A stretch of DNA of 64,000 bases. Origin: Glandiceps talaboti (lineage: Eukaryota > Hemichordata > Enteropneusta > Spengelidae). The stretch is taken from NCBI RefSeq assembly GCF_964340395.1, contig NC_135550.1:21041676-21105675 (forward strand), in the 5' to 3' direction. The notes beneath the pieces are model-generated. The model was not told the DNA's origin, made no database searches, and worked only from the letters and a program-made list of their open reading frames with translations. Position 1 is the first letter of the stretch, and each line of letters opens with the position of its first letter. The translations under genes and the position numbers were made by a program. Shown piece by piece: positions 1-12,572 of the stretch.

Positions 1-303
1 ATATTTGTACATGCATATAAAATGTAAGCTGATTGGTTTGCAGTGTCATTTGAGAGCAATGTGAATATCTACATTTATATATGAATATTTCATAACTTAA
101 GTCGCAACTTGTCCAGTAATTTTCATATGTCCGCATTTAGCAACTTCCCAAAATTTCCGAAGGTGCTGTGACCTCCATCTGTGGGTCCATTGCTCATACT
201 TGCACACAATAGTTCATATATGTAGAAAATTAGGTAATTTTATTATTATTTAGGTCAGCAATAACATACAGAAATTAGAGTAAGTCATACGATCTTATTT
301 CAG

Positions 304-465
304 AATCCATACAAGTGAAAAGACAAAGTGTATGTCTACCATTCATGAGAGAGAATTCAGACTATGGAAGAACTGAAGTAGTACTTATAGGTGGCTTGTT
401 AGTATTTCATCAGTGGAATTCACAGTCAAGTACAGCAAGTCACCAGTATCATGTGGTCATTCCAG
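304..465 (+). CDS. Orphan exon-like ORF, product not recognised
   Basis: A TTATTTCAG acceptor precedes position 304 and a strong GTAAGT donor follows 465. Read with a two-base lead-in, the 162 bp are open and encode a protein-like stretch containing CLPFMRENSDYG, EVVLIGGLLVFHQW and SHQYHVVIP. Composition is balanced and non-repetitive, unlike the flanks. If the donor is not used, the frame runs on to a TAA at about 519-521 and an AATAAA sits near 583, so this could instead be a terminal exon. The rest of the gene would lie to the left of the window. I do not recognise the family and found no convincing partner exon downstream. Confidence 0.35.
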
Positions 466-3400
466 GTAAGTATATCAACTACATTCGTAGTTGTTGTAGG
501 GTTTGGTCTCAGTTATTTTAATACAATGTATTACATTGTCGCTTTGTACATGGAGTTGACATTATACAGTTTTTGACTGAAAATAAACAATGATAATTTT
601 ATTATTAATTTGAATTATCATCTTTCACATAACATAGTTCTCTTGGACATCCAAGATGACAGATGGGCATGATTTAAAACAAAGCCAAAGTCATGTCAAG
701 TTCATTCTTAGAAGTACCTTTGGTTTCACAGTGGAATGAAAGTGCCACGATAGTTTGTCAGTGCATTGTATTTTCATCCATAGAATTTCCTTTACCATTT
801 TCATCATTCTAAAGCTAAACTTAGGTATCATATTTGACATAAGATAATACTTTTTGAATGACTAAGATTCCAACAAAGTTAAGCTGAATGTTGTAGGCAG
901 ACAAAACATTCAGGTAATATTCAATAGCCCAGAGACTTTTGACATTCAAATCTAGCAATCCTCCATGTTGGAAATGATAGCCAGATTTGAAAACCAACAA
1001 TGAATCTCCAGGCTAACCAGTTTGAAATTCAACCCTTAGTGCGAGACGTTGAAATATGATACCTGCCTATAGTTAGTTGTATTTAATCATTAGTGTCAAA
1101 CTGTTAAACTAAATTTATTTGTTGAATATTAAACATAAAGAAATACACAACTGGTAATACTAGTGTAGAAAACAAACCAAATATTCTTTGGCAGATCCAA
1201 ACCTTTTCAATTATTTTACCTGCAAATTCATTGTCTATTTGGTGCTACACACTATGTCTTATGCAATATCTAGTAATTCATTTGTACTCCTATTTACTGT
1301 TAGTGTTGCATGCTTTTTCCATAGGTCTCAGCCTCCACAGGAGTTTCCAGCTCAATGAACAAATGGAGTTCACCAAGTTCTGTGATTTCTATTCAGAACA
1401 ACTGTGTCATTTACAAAATCTTGTGAAAACTTACTGAATTTTTAAAAGACATGATAGTCTGAAAGTGCCATGATATTCTTTTATGATCTTGAATAAGTTT
1501 GACACTGCCAGTGTATCTATCATCCATGAGCTCACACACTGCCACAATATTTAGGCTCAACACTTTTAACTTTTCCACCGGGTTGTGATAAAGTGAGATA
1601 AGAATACAATGATAACTGTGGATTTTATGTTACACTGATCTAGTATACAATGCAAGGCTAATTAGTATTCAATTATGTTAATTACATGATGACTATTGTT
1701 TTGGTATTCAAATTTTATGATAATCAGTTGTTGCAAATCAAGAGACATTACAGGCCTAGCATTACACACTGTATATCAAATATAATGCTGTATGTCAACA
1801 CGTCAGTAAGATTCTATGCTTGTAAAAAGAAAAGAAATAGAGAAATGTGCCATTTTAAAGCTGAAAGAAGTCATTAAAGTAATATTTAGAAATGTAGAAT
1901 GTTGTTTTCTATTTCATGTAAATTCCTGGCTATAGAACTCGCACAGTACTTTGGCAGCATTCACAGGTGTTTATCTGTGGGCTATTGTAAAGGAAGCATT
2001 CCACATGCTAAGTAATAGCGCCCTCAGTGTCCATGACTAAAATTGAGGTTGACCAGAAATACCAGGATTTAGAAAGGAATCACACTACACACCATATCTC
2101 AGTACATGAACAGATTAAAATCACATATCAATATCAGTGATGACAATATTTAATACCTTGATATATACTTGTGAAAACAATCACAATTTATACAAGACTG
2201 AAGAATCCTGGGCCCCACTGATTATGTATATTGTGTACCCTCGCTCGTGTAACCTAAAGTAAAGGAGACACGTTACAATTAGGGTTAGCGATTCCATAAT
2301 GAAAATCATTACATCTCTAAAAATCTACTGATTTTTGGAAAGTAACATTTGTTTCTACTAGACAGTAGTAGACAGTTGTGTGAAATATGAAATAGAGGAC
2401 TGTAAATGTTGTATATCATGTATTTATTAAAAATACCCAATGTCTACATGTATCCCCAAATCTGAATTACATATCAAAAGAAAGCCAATACAGTAAAGGC
2501 ATATACACAAATGAAAGAATGAAAGGAGTACAAAAATGTTTGGAAACTGCTGATATGAGTAAATGGGGGGGGGGGGGGAGGGGTTCAGCCCCATTAACTA
2601 ACACATTCATTTTGTGTAAAATGGGACAAGCATTACCTACTCTGTTTGATACCACCATGCAGAAACGAATAACAAACTGCATATTCTACACTAAGATACC
2701 AAGATTGCAATATCTTGCTACATATTGTCAAAATGGAATAAACTATTTAAGCATACTGCAACTAGACGCAGACATGGAGGCACCAATGCTTCGACATCTC
2801 CATGGTTGCACATTAGTTCATTTCATGTAGACAAAATGTGGCAAAAAACTGTTTTCATTCAATCTTGTTATCTTAAAGGGTAGAATGTGCAGTTTCTTGT
2901 TGGTTTCTGCATAGTTTATATCAAACAGCTGGTGAACGTTAACTTGAAATAGGCTGTAAATATAGTCTGTTATGGCTTTGAGATTAAAAACAATGAAAAG
3001 AAGACACTGTGTGTTGAACAGTCTAGCAGTCTAATTTTCCATAGACTGATTCTGTGAAATATTTCATACATTATACGTAAGGTCAGTTTGTTAGACTTTC
3101 ACTGTACATGTAACATTTATCTAAAACTGTGAAACTCCAGCTGTCTGTTTCTTTGTGCAAATATGACACCGCCATTACAATTAGAAACCAAGTTTTAGAT
3201 TTATGGAAAACATATCATTTTCCTCATCATAATATACATGTATGTAATACTTCATGAGATTGTCAGCCATCAGATAGTGGGGATCAACAGGTGTGTGATC
3301 ACTGCATGAATAATAAGATTTGACAACTTTCATAAGATATGAGGTGAAACTAACATCTGAATATTCATATAATAAGGAGTCTATAAATTTAGCTTATAGT

Positions 3401-3477
3401 TTGACACACCCAATAATGATACATTTTCTTTCATCTGTGGCAGGTGTAACAGTTGATTGTCCAATACAAAGACATTT
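466..3477. other. Non-genic stretch
   Basis: About 3 kb of AT-rich sequence with no exon I can support. It holds a G homopolymer at about 2563-2578 and several short chance ORFs. Nothing resembles an RNA gene or a coding domain. Confidence 0.5.
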
Positions 3478-4399
3478 CTATCTATCTATCTATCTATCTA
3501 ATAAATTTATATAGCGCCAAATATCCAAAGAAAACAATGTTCGGTGGCACTTAGAGTTAGAAAAGAGATGAAAAAGCTCTCTGAAATATGTGAGTTTTCA
3601 AGCGTCTTTTGAAAATGTTTACATTGGGAGAGGTTTTAAAATCCAGGGGTACAGAGTTCAAAAGTTCAGGAGCTGCTGAAGAGAAGGAGCGGCGACCATA
3701 GGAAACCAGATTCCATTTGGGTGTATGCAGAAGGCATTTATCCGATGAATGAAGAGTGCGTAATGAAAAACGAGGTGTAATTAAGTTCTTGAGATATTGT
3801 GGAGAGAATCCATTTAGGGCTTTATAAGTGATGAGCAAAAGTTTGAAAACAATACGATGAGATACTGGAAGCCAATGAAGTTGTTTTAGAATAGGGGTTA
3901 TGTGTTCAAATTTCCTGGTGAGCGTAATAATCCTAGCTGCCGTATTTTGGGCATGTTGTAAGCGCTGTAAGTGAACGTCAGGCAGACCATATAGTAAGGA
4001 ATTACAATAGTCTAGCTTCGATGATATGACAGCATGGATGAGGGTGGCACAAGAATCCTGAGAGAGGTATTTCCTGATGTGTCTAATTTTACGAAGGAGA
4101 AAGTGAATGGTGCGGCAGGTGGTAATTATGTGTTGTTGAAATGTATAATTGTCATCAAATATAACACCAATGTTTCTCGCAGATGAAGTAGTTTCAATAA
4201 CGCATGAACATATGTTGATGGAAGTGAGAGGCAATGGCGATTGATCAAATTTGGAACAAATTAAAATGACTTTCGTCTTAGAAACGTTTAACTTCAGTTG
4301 ATTTTGCGTCATCCATTTCTTAATATCGTTGACAGATTCTTTAGTAGAAGATACGACAGAGGTGGTATTGGATTTCTTAAAAGACAAGTACATGTACAT
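3478..4399 (-). mobile_element. 5'-truncated CR1/L2-type non-LTR retrotransposon
   Basis: The minus strand encodes a 280-residue open frame (4399 to 3557) that matches the C-terminal part of ORF2 in CR1/L2-group retroposons. It starts in the late reverse-transcriptase region (LKLNVSKTKVILI) and carries the hallmark segments LDYCNSLLYGLP, LQHAQNTAARIITL and ILKQLHWLPVSHRI. The catalytic YADD region and everything upstream are absent, so this is a dead 5'-truncated insertion. Downstream of the stop is a 3' UTR ending in the typical GGCGCTATATAAAT motif followed by a (TAGA)n tail at 3478-3500, as expected for target-primed insertion of this group. The frame is intact over 280 codons, so the insertion is relatively young. 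Exact clade is uncertain. Confidence 0.85.
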
Positions 4400-4525
4400 T
4401 TGTAATCAATGTGATGTGTTTAATTAAGTTCATTCAATTTTAATTTTAGTTTTCTTTCAAAATATTTAGTATATGACCATATGTCTATTATGATATTCAT
4501 TGTTATATTACTATTTTCCCAACTA

Positions 4526-4966
4526 CTAGCAAGTCATTTGTATGCAATATTACTATTGGTGTGTCTACTATGCATTTATCATTTGTATGTAATATTACTA
4601 CTTGTGTGTCTACTATGCATTATCATTTGTATGTAATATTACTACTTGTGTGTCTACTAGCCAATCATTTGTATGCAATATTACTACTTGTGTGTCTACT
4701 AGCCAATCATTTGTATGCAATATTACTACTTGTGTGTCTACTAGCCAATCATTTGTATGCAATATTACTACTTGTGTGTCTACTATGCATTTATCATTTG
4801 TATGCAATATTACTACTTGTGTGTCTACTAGCCAATCATTTGTATGCAATATTACTACTTGTGTGTCTACTAGCCAATCATTTGTATGCAATATTACTAC
4901 TTGTGTGTCTACTATGCATTTATCATTTGTATGCAATATTACTACTTGTGTGTCTACAATGCAGCG
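4526..4966. repeat. Tandem repeat array of 42- and 45-bp units
   Basis: About ten copies of a unit containing CATTTGTATGCAATATTACT and ending GTGTGTCTACTA. Units of 42 bp (with AGCCAAT) alternate irregularly with 45-bp units (with TGCATTTAT); one unit is 44 bp. Because 42 and 45 are both multiples of three, three overlapping frames of about 123-143 codons stay open (two on plus, one on minus). They are repeat artefacts rather than genes. The array ends about 30 bp from the stop codon of the adjacent minus-strand gene, so it may be part of its 3' UTR or flank. Confidence 0.9.
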
Positions 4967-4996
4967 TTGTTGAAGTAAATAATGCACATTAAGTAT

Positions 4997-7900
4997 TCAT
5001 GGATCAATAGCTGGACAAACCCACGTATGGATGTCACAATGACGAGAAGATGGCTCCGGATCAGATATTGCTGTTGACCGCCCACCACATTGACATCGGT
5101 ACTGTGTAATATTAGTTGGTATGTCTATTTGTGTTTCCAAATAAGTCTCAATTCCACCCAGTGTAGTACACACCACTCCTGTGAACACAGACTCCCTAGC
5201 TGCTTCTTCATCCTATTGGACAAACACAGAAAGGTTGAGGAGATAGTTTCTACGTACTGCTTTTGATCATGATTTCCTATCTAAATAATGTCATTTCCGT
5301 CTTTGAAGTTTATACATGTAACAAATAAGACAAAATATTTTTACAGTTGGATCCCAAATATTTCACACAATGGTGTGAAATGAATTGTGTGAAGTGAAAA
5401 TATTACATTGCCTAAATCACAATAAATTGTACATTATATTATATTATATCCATCCTTACCTCTTGTGTTCCAAGATGAGGAACCCAGTTAGTCATGGAAA
5501 CATCTCCATAACCACTGTTACCAGAAATGCTTTCATGTTTACATGCTGTCAGATCACCAGCACCAGGATCACCTTTTTCACCTTGAGATCCATTGTAACC
5601 TCTTGGACCAGGCATTTTGCTGATGATGTCTAATTCATAGAAGATGGATGAATTAATGGATGTCAATTCACTTATGAAGTAGCTCTCTGTGTCATTCAAA
5701 CTGGAGTAGACATCAGCAATCTGTCAAAAGACAACAAACAGCAATGTATTTCATAATATTACAGTAACAACCTCATTCCTCTTTCGATGGAGACATGAGA
5801 ATTACCCGTAATATTACTAATGATAATAATAATAATTACTTTATAACCACTTCAATATATAAAAGTAAAAAGGTTTACAGTAGAAATTGATGAAATTGCC
5901 CATGAAAGGAAAATACATGTAGTAGTTTGGAATATATACTGCAATAAAATGTAATGGTACAGATGTGGATTTAAAAGTAGTGATATGTGTTCATTTTACT
6001 GACAACTAGTGGGGTAAAAACATTTTACATGTAAGAATGACTATGAGTGTTATCATCAATAGTGACAGTGGCATTGCAGCGCTACTGACTATGCTGAGAT
6101 TACTTGTATTCAATTTTATTTCTATCAGACAAATTACTAATAACTCCCTTCAAAGGTACTAATGACCCATTATTTCTGTCTATAAACTTTCCAGTTATGA
6201 TCATGGAGAGTCCAGTTTCAAATACCCATTCTTTATGCCTAAAAGACTTCAGTTATGCTTATGTATAGAGTAGTCATGGTCATTATTGACTTATATAATG
6301 ATTTTTAAAAATACATTTCTAAACCAAGCTATACCTTAGTTTAGAGTTGCTATGGCTGTTACATTGTTCATATTGACTTATATCATAATTATGGCATACG
6401 TACTATTATATTTATTTGGGGTTAATCCATTCAGCAGTTACTATGGGCAAGGTCATAGTAATTTGTATTGATGTTCTGTTGTGGAATACTCATTTTGTAA
6501 CCTACCCATAATCACACTTGTCTAACTCAAACATCTTAGCTAAGCTGTTACTAGGGGTATAGTTATGGTTGCTATATATGTAGTGGAATACTCATTTTGC
6601 TGTAACCTACACACAATTATACTTGTCTGACCCAAACATCTTAGCTAGGCAGTTGCTATGGGTATGGTCATGGTAGTCATGGATTCCATAGTTTCTTTAG
6701 AATACTCATGCTTTGAGCTGTCTTTATATTTATTATTGTATACTTTATTGTCATGCTAAATTTACATGAAATTCAATGTACATTGGCAGGGGGAAAGGGA
6801 AGAACACGCAGAGACTAATTCAACTTACTTTACCTACATACATATACATAAACACACATCAGGCTGCTACTTGATTCAATAGATGGATTGACCTTGGTAC
6901 AAAACTGTGCTTTAAATCTATTTGTGCGAGAACGTGGAACCCTAAGGCGACGACCACTTGGAAGATATTCATACTCTGTATGAAGTGGATGATTAGGATC
7001 TTTCATTATTTTATCCGCCATCTTAATAACTTTATCTTTGTACACCACAGAGTTCTGAGCAGGTTTAGTTATATTTGTGTTAGTCCATGACAGTTGCTAT
7101 GGGTATGGTCATTGTAGCTTTGGAATTATTGGTCTTGGTTTGCATGCTTGTAGACATATATAGAAACAGTCCCATCAAATACCATAGTAACTACTCAGAA
7201 ATGTGCTGATTTAAAGGTTTTTTTTAAAAATTGAAAATCAAAGATTAAATCTTACGTTGAATATGTTTTCATTTAGACAACCAAGGAATATCCACGCCTA
7301 AATATCAGACTGATCTCTCTGGCTACTATTTCTATCTAATTTCATTTTTTATGTTATATAATTTGCATACAAAGAATAAGGTCGTCTTATCTTGGACAAC
7401 ATTTTCTATCTTATCATCCCTTGAAAATCACCACTAACCATCAAAACCAATCAATACAGCAGTTGTAGAATTTATGTCTTAATCCACCTATTACCAGTAT
7501 GTTGTTACATAGAAATCATTCCAAGTAGAGTAAGGGGAAAGGTTGATATGTTGTGGTAAGGTAAATGATAAAATTGTGGTACTTACCTGACTGTTTTGTT
7601 CCAAAGTCTTTTGGTACAAATCACTTATTTGGTGTGTATGTATAGCATCAGTTGTATTAACAACATCAGATAGATCAGAGAGTTTCTGTGTAACTTGGTC
7701 TACCTGGATAAATGAAGTTTGAAATAGACGATGAATGTTAGGATTTTCAATGACATCAAGATCATTTGCAGCATGCAGACAGTGCACATTAATCTCAGTT
7801 ATGATGTCACAGGAAAACTGAACTCCAACATGTAAGTAGGACTCTGTACTTTTCAGTGTATATGTAAAAATGCTTTGGCTCATAGAGAGAATGCGTCTCT

Positions 7901-10900
7901 TGACATCAGAATAGAACTGCCCTGAGTAGGAGTGCATATACCTGCAGTTAGTCCTAACAATATTATTGCAAAACTACAGAGGTGGCCTGATTAAGATGTG
8001 CAACACATGTAAAGTTGTATATGTCATACTGACCATCTCTCCATTTGTATCTATCTTCTTCTTTGCTTTTACTATCTCCCCCTTATTTTCCAGTGTCACT
8101 TGCGTCACATTATGTACTTCTTTGTTAACTTCCTCAATCTCTTCGTGTTGGCTTGTCACATTAAAGTTCAATTGTTCGATCTGTAATTAGATGTATTCAA
8201 CAGCACTGAGTGTAGTACATTTCATGTGTACATTTCAACATCAATGAGCATATAATACTACAATTAATGTTTTTTAAAGTGTTATATTAGTTCTAAAGAA
8301 TGGGACATTTCCACATGATACAGGACTTTAGAGAGTATTAAGTTGCAATGGCTTTAGTCAGTCAAAATGTAAGGTTCCACATTTTTAAATGAGAAAGCTA
8401 AATCACATCAATTTCAACAAGTTCTTAGACATGTCAATAATTTTACCTTCAATGTATTCCTGGTTATTCTAACAAGAATGGAGGCATTTAGTGATCCTAA
8501 ATCCAGCAGCTGTTCCAATTCTAATAACTAAAGGAAAACAAACACAAATTTCAGTTAACAGTACAAAGGTAAGACAGTAAAAGGAAATTCCAAAGGCACC
8601 TGAAAAAAGTTGATTGTATGGTATACTTTTTTTTAAAAGTATTTATAGTTACCTTATCATGCAGAGATTGCTGTGATTGTTCCAGTAGAGTTATCCTCTC
8701 ATCGAGGTTCTCTGGTGAAAGATGAGGATCAATAGTTGGCAATTCATTCTGTCCAGATTTTGAACCTTTGTAGGAATAAAAAAAAATAGAGTATAAATCA
8801 AAATTTATGAATTGGTCCTCCGATATACTATTTTACTTTAGAAGTTCACTGTAGATACGAAATTGTACAGAATTCTGTAACTATTGTCGAAATAAATTGC
8901 AAGTTTATGTTCCCAAATAATATAAGATTGATTTTTATATATGAGGGTGGGGGGGGGTAGTAAGCATGGTTTGGCACTTCCTAATGCAATTACTGAGAGA
9001 TGAGTACATGATATATTCCATACTGTCAACGACTTAGAATTCATGTTGATTTGTTTTCTTGATAAACCCAGTGTAATAAAAATACACAAGATATATTGTG
9101 TAGTATCATTACAGTCGAACCGACAACTTGACGTTTACCAGAAGACTTAAAGAGTAATAGGGCCTAAACAAATTGTCTGGTTCCGATTACATTCAATTTT
9201 AGAATAGGTGGGGTAGGTAGATCTTTTGCTTGTATGAATGTCTAGCTAGTTCAGGTAGTGATGTTTTCCGTTGTTCTCATATGGTCTCCCGTGTTATTGG
9301 TTTCTTCCCATCTGGTGTACAGCCATTACAGACTGGAAGAACGGTTTTATATTGTCTTTATACATTGTAAGTTGATGTCAGTTTTCGCACCTACTATTTC
9401 TCGCGATTTTCGCGATTTTTATTTTTTTTTCTCGAATATGTAAAAAAAAAGAGAAAGTTTATTGACGCCAGTGAAAAACTAGATGGGGTCGGGCAACCGG
9501 AACCAAAAATAAATTGTTTAGGCCTTATGGTAAATTCAGTCACCGGCAACTTTAACAACGCCGAGTATAACAAGCATCACAAGAATAAGTCCAGCCAATG
9601 CCACGAGAAAAGTGAGAAGGATGAGGATGTAGATCTTCTTATTGGCAGCACGTTCTTCTGCCGCTCTCCGTATTTTGTCGAGATAAACAGGTTCTTCGTA
9701 AATAGATTCTCCTGGCCTGAAAAATTAAACGATTATGACTTTCAACTTCCGACTCACAATAACACGGACGGGGAGAAAAGGAAAGGGGGGGGGGGCTTTG
9801 AGTAAAGGAAATTGCTGCCTTTAGCCGACTTTAGAAAATGACAAACAGTTTTTAAAGGAGATAACCAGGCAATCAGATTTTTATTAGCCAATTGCCCTTC
9901 GATATTACGATTTTAAACACGATACTGCATACCTGGCGCTATTTCAACTTACAAATTAACTTTTCTAAACAAGAATATCCACATCGTATCGCTACAGGAA
10001 CATTTTGTCACAAAATGCATTTTCTGAACAAAATTATTTTATTTTTTCCGTATATAATGTAATTACCGTGCTTTGGAGCACCGTATTATATCGTTTCTAT
10101 GACTATGACAACAAACTAAACAATCAATAAACCAATACAGTGTATAGGCTGGTTGTCAGTGTTAGGCCAAGGATCTTCATACAATAATCAAGCCTTAGTC
10201 ATCATGACGCCACTATTGTAATATCACTTTTATAATGCACAAGATATAGTTTTAGTAATTCCATTGATCATAGTTCTTATGGCGTATACGTAAGATTGAC
10301 GTAACTCTTGGGTTTGGTATTATTCACCAGTGAACAATTATGCACAATAAACGACAAGTTTTTAATAAAATCAGATAAGATGAGATTTACTGAGCAATAA
10401 AATACTATAAATTACATATATTTACATGTAATGTACTTCCGAGGATAACACAATAAAGCGATCAATAATTTTTCCACTACTGTCCTGATAAAAATTCACA
10501 ATTCAAAATGACCGGGTGGGGTGGCAAGACAAATAAATATAGCTGGTTTCGATTATATAAGATCTATAAGAAATTATGAAATGGCCTTAGAAATATCACG
10601 ACGTATACGTATTTTGTCTCTGGTTCTTTTAGCAACAGGTTGAGGGCGTGGCATACAACTAATAATAGAGAGATGTACGTCAACTCGTATGACGTATCCC
10701 TAGAATTAATCAATGAAAATTGCACTATTTTCATCATATCGTACGTATGTGTTGAAACGATCCGTTTCTGTTGATTTCACCATAGACCCTTTCGTGTAGG
10801 GTCCATGATTTCACGATATAATTTAATGTATTACTTTGTAACATTTAAATAAAAAAAACCCCGCATTTTGCATTAAAAGGTACATCTGCTCAAAGTTGAC

Positions 10901-11340
10901 GCCAAAGCAACTACAATGAACCATAGGACCCTGACATTTTTTCCTAATTTTGGGTTCAACGAAATACATGGAATAAAAATAGCTTACCGAGAGTAATCTG
11001 GTTCGTAGGCGCCATTGTCATAATGGAGTGTCGAACGGTGCTGCTTATCTGGAGTCCTGTTCATTCGATCATAGACATTGTCGGTGGTTCGACCCGTCCC
11101 GTCCACTTCATCGACACTGGCGTATTGGTTTGCTGTCCTGGGTGTCTGGTAATGGTTACCTTCATTGTTAGGTAAACCCTCTGTCTTTTTCAATAAACCC
11201 TGGTCTGCATACTGGTTAGCAGGGCGCAGGTAGTGATCTTCATTTGGTTTACCTTCCGTTATTTTCACCCCATCAGGACTCGCGAACGATTCTTTGTCCT
11301 CCACCCTGTCAGGACTAACGAACGATTCTTTGTCCTCCAT
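4997..11340 (-). CDS. Type II membrane collagen-like protein with six-Cys C-terminal domain (paralogue A)
   Basis: Eight exons (minus strand): 11340-10988, 9716-9544, 8765-8653, 8527-8447, 8180-8034, 7916-7587, 5720-5460, 5212-4997; 557 aa, phases consistent throughout. Layout: cytoplasmic tail of about 145 residues with an EDKESF..SPD duplication and tyrosines in acidic or proline contexts (NVYDRM, GAYEPDYS, IYEEPVYL). A transmembrane helix lies at about 146-172 (YILILLTFLVALAGLILVML). A stalk of about 260 residues with many N-glycosylation sequons follows, then six Gly-X-Y triplets (437-454). The last ~100 residues hold six cysteines and end C-x-I-H-x-W-x-C-P. The organisation resembles class A scavenger receptors by plan, not by demonstrated homology. 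The C-terminal domain looks like one common in invertebrate collagen-like proteins, but I cannot name a Pfam family. Ligand and function are unknown. Paralogue B lies 4.5 kb away on the same strand. Exon 6 acceptor (7916) was chosen for phase; an alternative at 7936 breaks the frame. Confidence 0.85.
6430..6720. repeat. Diverged ~110-bp tandem repeat in paralogue A intron
   Basis: Phrases such as GAATACTCATTTTG (6484, 6588, and a variant at 6701) and GTTRCTATGGGTATGGTCAT (6434, 6548, 6652) recur about every 105-115 bp. A further isolated copy of the latter is at about 7090, on the other side of a retroelement relic. The array is old and degenerate and lies inside the 1.9-kb intron between exons 6 and 7. 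Confidence 0.55.
6840..7060 (-). mobile_element. Relic of a retroelement ORF2 C-terminus
   Basis: The minus strand reads MADKIMKDPNHPLHTEYEYL followed by PSGRRLRVPRSRTNRFK. This 'D(P)xHPL..E(F/Y)..LPSGRR(Y/L)RVP' block is typical of the extreme C-terminus of ORF2-type proteins in many invertebrate non-LTR retrotransposons. The upstream portion is not recognisable and the frame closes within about 70 codons. It is a short fragment stranded in the paralogue A intron. An (A/T)CATA-rich stretch at 6833-6855 may be its old tail. Confidence 0.6.
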
Positions 11341-12572
11341 GGTAAAACCAGGTTACTGTTCATCGACAGAGTGACTGTGGTATTAAACTATTTCTCTGGT
11401 TTGTTTTTTCGGACTAGTAAAACTTTACAACACTTTGTGGACTTGACAACACAACAAACAATGGATAGAAACAATAAAATGCATTGTTTTAGGAGGGAGA
11501 CCGTTACTAAATCACTCGATTTCATTTGTTGAAATATAAATCAACAGTATATGAACAAAGTCGAAGTACTTTTATTACCTGTAAGGAGTACTTGAATGCA
11601 TGGAACATGACATGAAATGCAGTGCTCAGAGGTTTTTAACCATTTGCAATAAACGCAGGACGACATACCTCGTGAGTTTTACTACCAATTTCGATGTTAT
11701 GTAAAGTCACCTGTACACCACAACTACGCCACTGTTATTTTATGAGCCCTTTGATGGAACCTGTATACAAAACAATGTGCCCCCATATATGTGGCATATA
11801 GTAGCTTTTTTACCGCGCCCCGAGCGTACATAACTAATGATCATATTATTATTAAATATTTCCATTTTAGTCTTAGATCTACTAATAAAGACGGTTGGGG
11901 GGGGGGGGGGCAGTCATCAATCTTGGAACTGTGTAACCAGAAGAAATTGCACATGATAACATCCTCTTCATATAATCAGTGGTTCCTATTCATTCCACAT
12001 ATCAGTCACATATAAAGCCTGGGGCCAGGCCGGCTATCTGGCATGCACGGCATACCGGCTCGACATGCTGTCAAGTCGGATAGCCAAATATCTGTCTGGG
12101 TTAGCCACATCTGGATGGCTCTTTATGATTTTACCCGCTGTTCCAGTGATAACGCGTGTTAATAAGGACTGCTATTTCGTTCTTTGTTTTTATCAGTTCG
12201 TTTCACATATAAGCTCAGTTTATTTTGTTCGATAAGTACAAATTAAGTACAACAATGTTTTAGAGGATCTAATCGTTATCCTTCAAGGTTTATGGGAATC
12301 TATATATCGTCAATAACAAAGCACACCTATCTTATAAAGCTTTAGGTTCAAAATCTGACCACCACACAGTAGTTGTTTTACAATCCTATTTTTTCATCGT
12401 AATTGAAAAAAGAAACGAAATACTACAACGCTACAATGGTATGCATATATACATAAGAATAACATCAGACATTTGTAATATGTTCCCATCACAAATTTTA
12501 TTGGATTTACCCCTAAAGAATTAAGATTACATTTCAAGACATTTTATATGTTTATAAATGTCTAGATTCTGT
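11341..12572. other. Upstream region of paralogue A, no gene seen
   Basis: Contains the presumed promoter and 5' UTR of the minus-strand gene starting at 11340. I see no convincing TATA box. A G homopolymer lies at about 11898-11910. No coding exon is supported. Confidence 0.4.

Noticed and set aside
2519-2830. 103-codon plus-strand ORF
   Set aside because: Runs through a G homopolymer, no splice signals, no domain-like composition, and the opposite strand is open too.
4526-4966. Possible CRISPR-like array
   Set aside because: No unique spacers: the whole unit repeats, and the surroundings are eukaryotic with introns.
4561-4992. Overlapping ORFs of 123-143 codons
   Set aside because: Purely translation of the 42/45-bp satellite; open on both strands because unit lengths are multiples of three.
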